33,898 bases of DNA from an uncultured Clostridia bacterium (GTDB taxonomy: Bacteria; Bacillota; Clostridia; Christensenellales; UBA1750). The notes under the pieces are model-generated. The model made no database searches. It worked only from the letters and a program-made list of their open reading frames with translations, and was not told the DNA's origin. The translations under genes were made by a program, and so were the position numbers. Below, one piece after another: positions 8,511 through 19,669 of the stretch (position 1 is its first letter; each line of letters begins with the position of its first letter). The stretch lies in contig CALWRM010000153.1 of NCBI GenBank assembly GCA_944383925.1, positions 1-33,898 of the forward strand. The letters are read 5' to 3'.

Positions 8511-8759
8511 TCAATCCGCTGTGTGGTTTGTTTTATCGTCCTTCCTCCCACCCTTCAGGGCATAAACATCGCTAAAACTCACAACCTTATCTTTTGCCAT
8601 ATCACTTAACTCGTTTACCCCAAGCAAAGCGTTTCGATGGAAAACTTCCATATCCGTGATTTCATTTGTTTTTTATTATAATATTCCGTTTTTTGCTGCA
8701 AATCCAACATTAATCAAAAGTAAAAACGCACATATCAATATAAAAAGTCTTTTCTTCAC
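8511..8759 (-). pseudogene. Small secreted protein gene with two in-frame stops, or short exported peptide
   Basis: From a GTG at 8759 the minus strand encodes MKKRLFILICAFLLLINVGF plus AAKNGIL, a textbook Sec signal peptide (Lys-Lys-Arg, hydrophobic core, VGFAA cleavage region). It then meets TAA TAA at 8678-8673. The same frame stays open after the stops for about 54 codons, giving an acidic segment with MEVFHRNALLGVNELSDMAK, and ends with TGA at 8511. The simplest reading is a secreted protein of about 82 residues killed by two adjacent stops. The alternative is that the 27-residue signal-peptide ORF is itself the product, a Phr-like exported peptide. The region is AT-rich, unlike its surroundings, which suggests transfer. 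No other gene is seen in 8264-8979. Confidence 0.5.
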
Positions 8760-8838
8760 CCCTATACTTCTCTCTTTGTAAATATTCTAAATCCTTACAT
8801 TTTAAACCATTTGAATCATTTCCTTCTCTTTTGTTAAT

Positions 8839-8867
8839 ATTATACATTCCCGTTTTATTTATGTCAA
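8839..8867 (-). promoter_or_regulatory. Perfect consensus sigma-A promoter
   Basis: On the minus strand TTGACA (8862-8867) and TATAAT (8839-8844) match consensus at all twelve positions with a 17-bp spacer. Transcription would start near 8832 and run into the signal-peptide gene and then the membrane-protein gene. It lies just past the terminator of the XRE gene, so it begins a separate unit. Confidence 0.85.
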
Positions 8868-8897
8868 TGCTATTTCAGGCATGTTTTTTTTCTTTAC

Positions 8898-8930
8898 AAA
8901 AAAACGGCGTTCCGTCTCTTCGGAACGCCC
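8898..8930 (-). terminator. Intrinsic terminator of the XRE regulator
   Basis: The 9-bp perfect stem GGCGTTCCG/CGGAACGCC (8906-8914 with 8921-8929) has a 6-nt loop and is followed on the minus strand by G and a run of seven T. It is a classic Rho-independent terminator. Confidence 0.9.
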
Positions 8931-8979
8931 TTTCTAGGCCGCTGGCTCAGCAGACCCTGTTCATCTCTTTCTCCTTCGG

Positions 8980-9264
8980 CTACATATCGTATCGCTCCAC
9001 CAGAAAATGCATGAACAGCTTTAGGCTGTCCAGCGCCTCCATCGGAAAGTTTTCCGGCAAGCGCAAAAAGCGTATGCCCCCTTCCCTCGGCGCCGGGTCC
9101 TCCGTCACACCCAGCAGATAGTCTAGCGATACCCCAAAGAAGCTCGCCATCCGGATCTTCAGCGCGTCCGAAGGCTCGCTCTTTCCCCTTTCGTAGGAAG
9201 AGATGGAGTGCTTGTTGACATGCAACTCCCTTGCCAGGGCCTCCTGGCTTAGTCCACGATCCAC
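8980..9264 (-). CDS. XRE-family HTH regulator, N-terminus interrupted by a stop
   Basis: Residues 1-55 form a Cro/CI-type helix-turn-helix (LSQEALARELHVNKHSISSY then ERGKSEP), followed by the typical FFGVSLDYLLGVTED linker and a short C-terminal helix. The protein from the GTG at 9264 is 94 residues and lacks the first helix. Upstream in the same frame, an ATG at 9294 with AAAGGAGG 10 bp before it begins MRGERLQE, meets TGA (9268-9270), then continues RVDRGLSQE. Related regulators typically read GERLKELRKDRGLSQ, so TGA probably replaced a leucine codon. Either the gene is inactivated, or translation restarts at the GTG. A TATACT at 9323-9328 may be its -10. It has no C-terminal sensor domain. 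Confidence 0.75.
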   Translation of the reverse strand: MDRGLSQEALARELHVNKHSISSYERGKSEPSDALKIRMASFFGVSLDYLLGVTEDPAPREGGIRFLRLPENFPMEALDSLKLFMHFLVERYDM

Positions 9265-9405
9265 CCTTCATTCTTGTAGCCGCTCTCCTCTCATATCACC
9301 GGCCCCTCCTTTCTTGGCTACAAGTATAGATGATTGATCGATTTTCAAACTTCTTTTTGAGAAAATAATCCAAAACTTCTTTAAAATAGACAAAATCTCT
9401 ATAGA

Positions 9406-9437
9406 ACACACCCCTCTGTTGGGTCAGAGGGGTTTGT
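9406..9437 (-). terminator. Intrinsic terminator of the gyr operon
   Basis: The stem CCCCTCTG/CAGAGGGG (9411-9418 with 9425-9432) extends outward with A/T pairs, has the loop TTGGGT, and begins about 9 bp beyond the gyrA stop. On the minus strand it is followed by GTGTGTTCT. Confidence 0.8.
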
Positions 9438-9445
9438 TTGTATGT

Positions 9446-11920
<2,475 letters not shown>

Positions 11921-12013
11921 AGTTCCTCCCTAAAAAGCGTCCCTCCAGGCCCGCCCGGGGCGCAAGGCCCCCAGGCCCAGAGGGGAATCCTCCCGGGCTT
12001 TTCCGGGAAAAGG

Positions 12014-12029
12014 GCCCGGCGCGCCGGGC
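12014..12029. other. Perfect 16-bp palindrome between gyrB and gyrA
   Basis: GCCCGGCGCGCCGGGC is self-complementary over 16 bp and lies just past the gyrB stop. Next to it is the odd palindrome CTTTTCCGGGAAAAG. These may form an mRNA hairpin in the 113-nt gyrB-gyrA spacer. There is no T-run, so it is probably not a terminator; RNA stability or partial read-through are inferences. Confidence 0.5.
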
Positions 12030-12033
12030 GAGG

Positions 12034-13980
<1,947 letters not shown>

Positions 13981-14000
13981 TCAAAGCGAAGTCACGCCCG

Positions 14001-14285
14001 CTAGGGGCGCAAGAAGGCCTGGCTGTCGCCCAGGGCGCCGCGCAGCCACAGCGTTTTGGAGGAGATGGGGGAGTAGTACACGCGGGTCCGGTTGCCGCTT
14101 TGGCAGATGACCACGGACTTAAAGTCGCCGGGGCCCACGTTGCGCACGAAGCCCTCCTCCTCGGCCATCTGCAAGAAACCCTGGGTATCCGGGCTGAGGG
14201 AACTGGAAAGGTCCAAGATGGCGACGACCTCCCTGGAAAGGACGACGACGTCCTCGCCAACGTGCAGGATCAAGGCGCTGATCAT
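14001..14285 (-). CDS. remB: RemB-like DUF370 regulatory protein
   Basis: This small protein of the DUF370/RemB family (B. subtilis YaaB), associated with control of extracellular matrix genes, is normally encoded just before gyrB, as here. Conserved features are HVGEDVVVLSREVVAILDL at the start and VYYSPISSKTL near the end. The ATG at 14285 has GGAAGGG almost touching it. A TTG at 14273 would give MILHVGEDV, matching the B. subtilis start MYIHLGDD, with a 12-bp spacing, so the true protein may be 90 rather than 94 residues. It is first in the gyr operon and has a small hairpin (CGCCGG-TTC-CCGGCG) in its leader. Confidence 0.85.
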   Translation of the reverse strand: MISALILHVGEDVVVLSREVVAILDLSSSLSPDTQGFLQMAEEEGFVRNVGPGDFKSVVICQSGNRTRVYYSPISSKTLWLRGALGDSQAFLRP

Positions 14286-14328
14286 CCCTTCCGAAACGCC
14301 GGGAACCGGCGGAGTTTCTACTAATTAT

Positions 14329-14357
14329 ATTATAGCATTTTTGGCGCGTTTTTGGAA
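14329..14357 (-). promoter_or_regulatory. Promoter of the remB-gyrB-gyrA operon
   Basis: On the minus strand TTCCAA (14352-14357), a 17-bp spacer and TGCTATAAT (-10 at 14329-14334, with TG extension) precede remB by about 40 nt. The arrangement and the TGC extension match the asnS promoter. Confidence 0.7.
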
Positions 14358-14500
14358 GGGGGGCCAGCCAAAGAGCACGAAAATTTAGCAAAGCGCAAAG
14401 CGCAGAAAAGGGGGGTTTCAACGGACGGTTCTTGGCGGAACCGGGGGAGGCGGGCGGGAAAGAAGGGGAAAGGACGGAGGGCGAAGGGAAAGGGTAGGAT

Positions 14501-14533
14501 GGCCAAGGGAAGGGCGTTGCCCTTCCCTTGGCC
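14501..14533. other. Perfect 15-bp hairpin
   Basis: GGCCAAGGGAAGGGC (14501-14515) is followed by GTT and its exact complement (14519-14533). There is no T-run on either side, so it is not an ordinary terminator. It stands at the left end of the repeat block upstream of the gyr operon. Confidence 0.7.
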
Positions 14534-14540
14534 GGGACTG

Positions 14541-15345
14541 GCCAGGGGCTCTGCCCCCGGACCCCCGCTCAAGGGGACGCCCCTTGAGAATCCCCGCCGC
14601 GAGCGGGGCCCGCTGCCCCGTTCCCCTGCCTTGCCTTCCTCCTTGCCTTTGCAATCGGGAAGAGAGGGGCGGGCGGGGACTGGCCAGGGGCCCTGCCCCC
14701 GGACCCCCGCTCAAGGGGACACCCCTTGAGAATCCCCGCCGCGAGCGGGGCCCGCTGCCCCCGGTCTTCCTTTCCTTCTTGCATTTACAAACGGAGGAAA
14801 GGGGACGGCGCTGGCTAGCCTTTCGCCTTTGTTTTGCCTTTCGTCCTGCCTTTGCGATTAGAACTGGCCTTTTTTCTTGCATTTACAAACGAAGGAAAGA
14901 GGGCGGACACGGGCAAGCCTTTCGCTTTTTTTGCCTTCCTTCCTGCTTCACAAATGGGAACGTGAGGTATGGGCGGGCTAGCCAGGGGCTCTGCCCCCGG
15001 ACCCCCGCTCAAGGGGACGCCCCTTGAGAATCCCCGCCGCGAACGGGGCCTGCTGCTCCTAGCCTGGCCTTTCCTTCTTGCTTTTACAAACGGAGGAAAG
15101 GGGACGGCGCTGGCTAGCCTTTTGCCTTTGTTTTGCCTTTCGTCCTGCCTTTGCGATTGGAACTGGCCTTTCTCCTTTCAATTGCAAACGAGGATAGGGG
15201 AACGGCACGGGCTAGCCTTTTGTCCTGCCTTCGCAATTGGGAACGTGAGGTGCGGCTGGGCTAGCCAGGGGCCCTGCCCCCGGACCCCCGCTCAAGGGGA
15301 CGCCCCTTGAGAATCCCCGCCGTAGACGGGGCCCGCTGCCCCGTT
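14541..15345. repeat. Dispersed hairpin repeat, four copies, partly tandem
   Basis: The gap 14,358-15,510 holds no gene. It contains four copies of a module of about 85 bp starting at 14541, 14683, 14981 and 15264. Each reads GCCAGGGGC, then CCCCCGGACCCCC, then CTCAAGGGG-ACG-CCCCTTGAG (perfect hairpin), then CCCCGCCGCGAGCGGGG. Between them, a segment with CTTGCATTTACAAACG and a CCTTTGCGATTAGAACTGG-like tract occurs at about 14776 and again at about 15076, so a unit of about 300 bp has been duplicated in tandem. The short open frames across it are repeat translations and I do not call them. Confidence 0.85.
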
Positions 15346-15465
15346 CCCTGCCTGTACAACGACCGCAGGATGTTCTTTGGTTTGCCTGGTTAGTCTTTCC
15401 ATTTCCACTCGCTTTCACACCCCAGGAATTGGGCTCAAAGCCTGTTTTTTCCTGTCGCAATCGGG

Positions 15466-15471
15466 TATACT
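15466..15471 (+). promoter_or_regulatory. Possible -10 for the flavin reductase-rubredoxin gene
   Basis: TATACT lies 40 bp before the ATG at 15511. The hexamer 17 bp upstream (TGTTTT) is a weak -35, so this is a tentative call. Confidence 0.35.
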
Positions 15472-15510
15472 ATATGAAGAACGCCTTAGCCACAAGGAGG
15501 GATCAACTCT

Positions 15511-16215
15511 ATGGATGCTCGCGTCTACCATTCCATCAGCTATGGCCTATACGTGTTGGGCGTCAAGGGCGAAAACGGCGCCATGGGCGGCTGCGTGGTG
15601 AACACGCTGTTCCAGATCACGGCCACGCCTCCCGTCTTCGCGGTGAGCGTCAACAAGGAAAACCAAACCTGCTCGCTCATCCAGAAGGAAGGCCTGTTCA
15701 CGGCCAGCGCCTTGGCCCAGGATTGCGACCCCGGCATCATCGGCCTGTTCGGCTTTCACTCCGGCCGGGATGTGGACAAAAACCAAAACGGCGATTTGGC
15801 ACTCTCTCCCAACGGATTGCCCTACCTGAAAAACGGCAGCTGCGCCTATCTGGAGTTCGCGGTTTGCGGCCAGCAGGATCTAGGCACCCACCTGCTGTTC
15901 TTCGCCAGGCTGATCAACGGCGAGGTGCTTTCCAGCTCCACCCCGCTGACCTACGCCTACTACCAGACGGTGCTCAAGGGAAAGAGCCCCAAGCTGGCGC
16001 CCACCTACCGGCCCGACGCAACCACCCCCGCCCCCGCTAAACAGCCGGCCCCCGAGGCACCCAAGGCAGAAGCGGCGCAGGATTCCGGGAAAAAGCAGTA
16101 CGTATGCACCATCTGCGGTTATGTATACGACGGCGAGATCCCCTTCGAGGAGCTGCCGGAGGATTGGACCTGTCCCATCTGCGGGGTTCCCAAATCCATG
16201 TTCGAGGTGAAATAA
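15511..16215 (+). CDS. Flavin reductase-rubredoxin fusion (high-molecular-weight rubredoxin type)
   Basis: This 234-residue two-domain redox protein is expected in the cytoplasm. Residues 1 to about 165 form a split-barrel FMN-binding flavin reductase domain ([10 protein letters not shown], then [20 protein letters not shown]). A Pro/Ala linker (167-190) leads to a compact rubredoxin domain with iron ligands C199, C202, C221 and C224 (CTICG and CPICG). The spacing between the Cys pairs is short, as in rubrerythrin-type rubredoxins. In Moorella the equivalent Hrb passes electrons to oxidative-stress proteins such as flavodiiron proteins; that role is inferred here. AAGGAGG lies 11 bp before the ATG. 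The GNAT gene begins immediately after its stop. Confidence 0.9.
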   Translation: MDARVYHSISYGLYVLGVKGENGAMGGCVVNTLFQITATPPVFAVSVNKENQTCSLIQKEGLFTASALAQDCDPGIIGLFGFHSGRDVDKNQNGDLALSPNGLPYLKNGSCAYLEFAVCGQQDLGTHLLFFARLINGEVLSSSTPLTYAYYQTVLKGKSPKLAPTYRPDATTPAPAKQPAPEAPKAEAAQDSGKKQYVCTICGYVYDGEIPFEELPEDWTCPICGVPKSMFEVK

Positions 16216-16980
16216 TTGAAATCCATCCCCACCGACATCGCCCGCACCCTGACCGCGCGCTTTCCCGGCGTGCAGGACACGGCGCTGTATTCCGCCCTGC
16301 AGGGCCATATGGGCTGCGTACTTGGCAGCGAACAGCCGCCGTTGGACTTTGTCTACGCCAATTGCGGCGAGTACCACTACTTTGGCGGAAATCCAGACCA
16401 TCCCCAAGCGGAAGCCCTGATCCGCAGCCTGCCCGCGGGCGCCTACCTGGTCTCCTTCGAAGAGGCCTGGAAGGCGCTGTTCACCCGCCTGTTGGCGGGC
16501 CGGCACGAGGTGCAGGAGCGCTACATGCTGCAAAAGAACATGGACGCCCTGGACGAGAAGAAGCTCGAGGGGTTTTTCTCCGCCGTGCCGGAGGGCTTTC
16601 GGCTTGTGGCCATGGATGGCCCCCTGTTTCGCCGCGTGCTGCCCCTTCCCTGGGCCCATGAGTATTTGGAGCAATACGCCTCGGAGGAGGACTTCTGCAA
16701 GCAGGGCTTTGGCTTTGCCCTGCTCCAGGGCGAGGAAGCGGCCTGCATCGCGCCGGCCTTCAGCGTGTTCGACGAGGGCATCGAGGTGGGCATCGCCACA
16801 AACCCCGCCTTCCGCAAGAGGGGGCTGGCCACCGTCTGCGCGGCGCGGCTGGTGTACGAGGCCAAGCGCAGGGGACTGCTGGCCAACTGGGACGCGGCCA
16901 ACAAGCTGTCGCTCCATCTGGCCATGAAGCTGGGCTATGCCTATGAAGGCACCTATACGGTCCACCACATTCTATCCTAG
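16216..16980 (+). CDS. GNAT-family acetyltransferase
   Basis: This 254-residue protein has a C-terminal GNAT fold. The acetyl-CoA loop is visible as EVGIATNPAFRKRGLATVCA, followed by WDAANKLSLHLAMKLGY, the usual motif-B region. The N-terminal 130 residues are less conserved, as in the larger GNAT_acetyltran-type proteins. The TTG at 16216 directly follows the TAA of the rubredoxin fusion, with GAGGTG 6 bp upstream inside that gene, so the two are translationally coupled. The acceptor substrate is unknown. The candidate oriC begins 9 bp after its stop. Confidence 0.85.
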   Translation: MKSIPTDIARTLTARFPGVQDTALYSALQGHMGCVLGSEQPPLDFVYANCGEYHYFGGNPDHPQAEALIRSLPAGAYLVSFEEAWKALFTRLLAGRHEVQERYMLQKNMDALDEKKLEGFFSAVPEGFRLVAMDGPLFRRVLPLPWAHEYLEQYASEEDFCKQGFGFALLQGEEAACIAPAFSVFDEGIEVGIATNPAFRKRGLATVCAARLVYEAKRRGLLANWDAANKLSLHLAMKLGYAYEGTYTVHHILS

Positions 16981-16988
16981 CCCCGCTT

Positions 16989-17259
16989 TTGTCCACAGCG
17001 AGGCTTTCCACAGGTGGATCGTTCTTGGGATAAGTTTGGACGGGCGTTTGCGCAATGCGGACGCCCGTTTTTGATTCCTTTCTGTAAAGAAAACCATTTA
17101 TGGGGACGGTTGTTTGTGGGGCTGTGGAAAAAACGGTGCAATTGTGGATAACTCTTTGGCTTTTCCACAAAGGGGTGTGGCCGTTTTTTTCCAGGCGCCA
17201 GGCTGACAAACCAGGCTTTTCCACAATATCCACCGCCCTACTACTACGACTACTTCTTT
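16989..17259. other. Candidate replication origin: DnaA-box cluster
   Basis: Within 240 bp there are one perfect DnaA box, TTATCCACA (minus strand, 17143-17151), and three copies of TTTTCCACA (minus at 17123-17131; plus at 17161-17169 and 17217-17225). TTGTCCACA (16989-16997) and CTTTCCACA (17004-17012) add weaker matches. The right edge carries a DnaA-trio-like tract (separate entry). Gene orientation switches close by: genes on the left run leftward and genes on the right run rightward. No dnaA or dnaN is adjacent, which is unusual. The stretch 16,981-17,669 holds no convincing protein gene. Confidence 0.75.
17239..17259 (+). promoter_or_regulatory. DnaA-trio-like unwinding element
   Basis: Seven consecutive triplets, TAC TAC TAC GAC TAC TTC TTT, start 13 bp after the last TTTTCCACA box with a short GC-rich CCGCCC between. 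This is the layout of the basal unwinding system described in B. subtilis (DnaA boxes, GC-rich spacer, DnaA-trios). Strand opening would proceed rightward. The DNA just beyond is only mildly AT-rich. Confidence 0.65.
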
Positions 17260-17405
17260 CCTATACCGCCTTTGTCATGCTTAAGAATTGGGAAGGTGGC
17301 TGCCTTCCAATTGCGCAAGGGGGACAGAGAAGCGCGCTTTGTTTCCTGCAAAGAACGCCGCAAGGAAAGCCGAAGAGGAGGAGAGAGGAAGATGGCTGCG
17401 CCTGG

Positions 17406-17461
17406 TGCGGGGATTCTCAAGGGGGCTCCCTTGAGCGGGGGTCCGGGGGCTGGCCCCCGGC
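17406..17461 (-). repeat. Inverted copy of the dispersed hairpin repeat
   Basis: On the minus strand this reads CCCCCGGACCCCC, CTCAAGGGAGCCCCCTTGAG and GAATCCCC, the same module as the four copies at 14.5-15.3 kb but in the opposite orientation. It lies about 150 bp to the right of the DnaA-trio tract. Confidence 0.75.
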
Positions 17462-17465
17462 CTGT

Positions 17466-17506
17466 CCCCGTCCAGCCGCCGGACCATGTCCGGCGGCTGG
17501 ACGGGG
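17466..17506. other. Perfect 19-bp hairpin beside the candidate origin
   Basis: CCCCGTCCAGCCGCCGGAC (17466-17484) and its exact complement (17488-17506) are separated by only CAT. CATTTTAG follows on the right, so it could act as a strong rightward terminator or a structured barrier between the origin and the next gene. Confidence 0.6.
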
Positions 17507-17552
17507 CATTTTAGCAGGCGCCGGCAACTTGCTGGACGATGGGTCTTTGTCC

Positions 17553-17581
17553 TTTACCCGCAGGCGCTTTGGTTGTATGAT
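17553..17581 (+). promoter_or_regulatory. Possible promoter for the DUF4091 gene
   Basis: TTTACC (17553-17558), a 17-bp spacer and TATGAT (17576-17581) lie about 90 bp before the ATG at 17670. Each hexamer has mismatches to consensus. Confidence 0.4.
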
Positions 17582-17669
17582 GGAAGGGAAGAGAAAATCG
17601 TGCAAACGCAAGGCCGTGGTTCTGTTGACGTATGCATGGATCACAAAAGCGCATGAGGAGGCGAGAAAA

Positions 17670-19400
17670 ATGTCGTTGCTGTTCAAGCTTGTAAACGAAG
17701 GGTTCAAGCTTTGCTTGGACGGGGAGACCGCCTTTGAGGTGGAACGGGAACCGGCGCTGACGAGGGTCTTCGGCCAGCGGGGCGGGCGGGTGTGCTTTCA
17801 GGCGCTGTTGCGCAGCGAGGAAGCGGCCATATGGAACCTGGGACAGGAACCCTGGTTCAGCCAGCAGGGCCCCCTTCTGCACCTGCGCCTGGAGCTGCGC
17901 GCTCCATATCCCCTGCGGGCTTGGCACGAGCAGCTGCACCTGGACGACGATGGCAACCTGCGCGCGGACGCCCTGCTTCCCCATCCCGTGCGGGAACTGC
18001 ACGCCAAGGAAACGGCGGCGGCCTTCTTCGAGATGGAACTGCCAGCGGACGCGCGGCTGGACGAGGGCCAGGGCATCGAGCTTCGGCTGTATGCGAGCAG
18101 GCTTACCGGAGAGGAAAGGCTGGTGGAGCGGCTGGAGCTCCCCCTAACCGTCTATGCGGCCAGGCAGCTGGCGCCGGAGGAGAGGCCCATCTACCTGGAT
18201 CTTTGGCAGCATCCCTGCAACATTGCCCGAAAGCACGAGGCCGCCCTCTGGTCGCAGGAGCATTTTGAGGCGATGGAAGGCTATGCCAAGGCCCTGGCCG
18301 GCCTGGGACAGCGGTCCATCACGGTGCTGCTGTCCGACGCGCCCTGGCGCGGACAAAGCTGCATGCAAAACCAACGCAACCCTTCCAACCTTTTCGAATA
18401 CTCCATGACGCGCATCTTCCGCGGCAAGGACGGCAGCCTTCGCTTCGACTTCTCCATCGTGGACCGGGTGATCGAGCTGTTCGAGCGCTGCGGCGTCCAG
18501 GGAGAGATCGAATGCTTCGGCCTGGTCAATATCTGGCCCAACCAGATCTTCGACCCAAAGCCCCTGGTGGAAGGGGACGTGGAGCCCCAGATCAGCCTGC
18601 GCTGCTTAAATGAAAGCAGCGGCAGCTATGAATACCTGCACGACACCCAGGAGGTGGAGGAGTATTTTCGGGCCGTCGAGCGGCATTTCGTGCAGACCGG
18701 CCGGGTGGATCGGGTGCGCGTAGCTGCGGATGAACCGGCGGATCCGGAACGCTTCGAACGGGCTGTGGAGCGGCTCCGGCGCTGCGCCCCCAGGCTGCGC
18801 CTGCGCACGGCCATCAACCATGCGGATTTTATCGGCCGCTTTGGCCAGCAGATCGACGAGTTTGTGCCGAACCTGGAATCCAGCTGCAAGGAGTACGAGC
18901 GGCTGAAGGCGTACCAGAAGGCCATGCCGGATAAGCGCTTTTTGTGGTATGTGTGCTGCGTTCCGGACCATCCAAATACCTTCCTGCGTTCCAAGCTGCT
19001 GGAAGCCAGGCTGATTGGCCCCCTCAGCTATTTGCTTGGCTTCGACGGCTTTTTGCGCTGGAACTTTACCGTTTGGCCGGAGGATCCCCGCTTGGATATT
19101 CGATACGGAAACTTTGCGGCAGGGGATACAAATTTCGTCTATCCTGGCCGTGGAAGGGAACCCTTGCTCAGCCTGCGCTATAAGGCCTTGCAGCGCGGAC
19201 TGGAGGACCATGCCCTGCTTTGTCAGGCGCCCAAGGAGGCGGCCGAGCAAGCGCTTGGGCTGATCTTCCGCAAGAGGGATCCCAGGGACTTCCTGCAGGA
19301 TCGCGCGGGCGAGCTATTGGATTTTCAGCAGATCTGCTCCACCACGTACGCCGATTTTGAACGGGCGCGGGAGCTGTTGCTGCAGGCCGTGGCCAATTAG
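17670..19400 (+). CDS. DUF4091 / GH123-like glycoside hydrolase-type protein
   Basis: This 576-residue protein has an N-terminal beta-rich region of about 170 residues and a C-terminal TIM-barrel-like DUF4091 region related to GH123. Family landmarks are YLDLWQHPCNIA, AADEPADPERF (the Asp-Glu pair at the GH123-like catalytic position), FDGFLRWNFTVWPEDPRLD, GDTNFVYPG and LLSLRYKALQRGLEDHALL near the end. I see no signal peptide, so it is probably cytoplasmic. I chose the ATG at 17670 because AGGAGG lies 8 bp upstream; the frame is open much further back through the origin region, which is not coding. Activity on an N-acetylhexosamine-containing glycan is an inference from GH123. Confidence 0.85.
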   Translation: MSLLFKLVNEGFKLCLDGETAFEVEREPALTRVFGQRGGRVCFQALLRSEEAAIWNLGQEPWFSQQGPLLHLRLELRAPYPLRAWHEQLHLDDDGNLRADALLPHPVRELHAKETAAAFFEMELPADARLDEGQGIELRLYASRLTGEERLVERLELPLTVYAARQLAPEERPIYLDLWQHPCNIARKHEAALWSQEHFEAMEGYAKALAGLGQRSITVLLSDAPWRGQSCMQNQRNPSNLFEYSMTRIFRGKDGSLRFDFSIVDRVIELFERCGVQGEIECFGLVNIWPNQIFDPKPLVEGDVEPQISLRCLNESSGSYEYLHDTQEVEEYFRAVERHFVQTGRVDRVRVAADEPADPERFERAVERLRRCAPRLRLRTAINHADFIGRFGQQIDEFVPNLESSCKEYERLKAYQKAMPDKRFLWYVCCVPDHPNTFLRSKLLEARLIGPLSYLLGFDGFLRWNFTVWPEDPRLDIRYGNFAAGDTNFVYPGRGREPLLSLRYKALQRGLEDHALLCQAPKEAAEQALGLIFRKRDPRDFLQDRAGELLDFQQICSTTYADFERARELLLQAVAN

Positions 19401-19533
19401 CCTCCCTTGTGAAAGGGAGGTGGCGGGCGCAGCCCGTCGGAGGGATTCCCCCGGGGAAGAAGCGGCGACGGCTTCTGGGCGGGGGCGGGGGAATCCCCCA
19501 GTCCTTCGGACAGCCCCCTTTCACAAGGGGGCC
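19399..19533. repeat. MITE-like element with inverted ends
   Basis: The element is about 135 bp and begins with CCTCCCTTGTGAAAGGGAGG. It ends with CCCCCTTTCACAAGGGGG, so both ends carry CTTGTGAAAGGG in inverted orientation. The interior contains GGAGGGATTCCCCC and its partner GGGGGAATCCCCC, so nearly the whole element can fold on itself. Similar elements are common between genes in GC-rich Clostridia, from memory. It sits directly after the DUF4091 stop and may also terminate transcription. It has no coding capacity. Confidence 0.7.
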
Positions 19534-19669
19534 TAGCGCTGCGCGCCGGTAAATTTACCTATTCTTGCGGAAACTCATGCGCAGCTGTGGTACAATCTTC
19601 CCGTTTTAGGCGAGAAACGGCTGGAAACTGCGCATGGGAACGCGAAGGCGGAAAGGAACGGGAAAGGGC

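Noticed and set aside
14352-15310. Several short open frames in the repeat block upstream of remB
   Set aside because: The translations repeat the same PLKGTPLENPRRERG-like string, reflecting the DNA repeat rather than genes.
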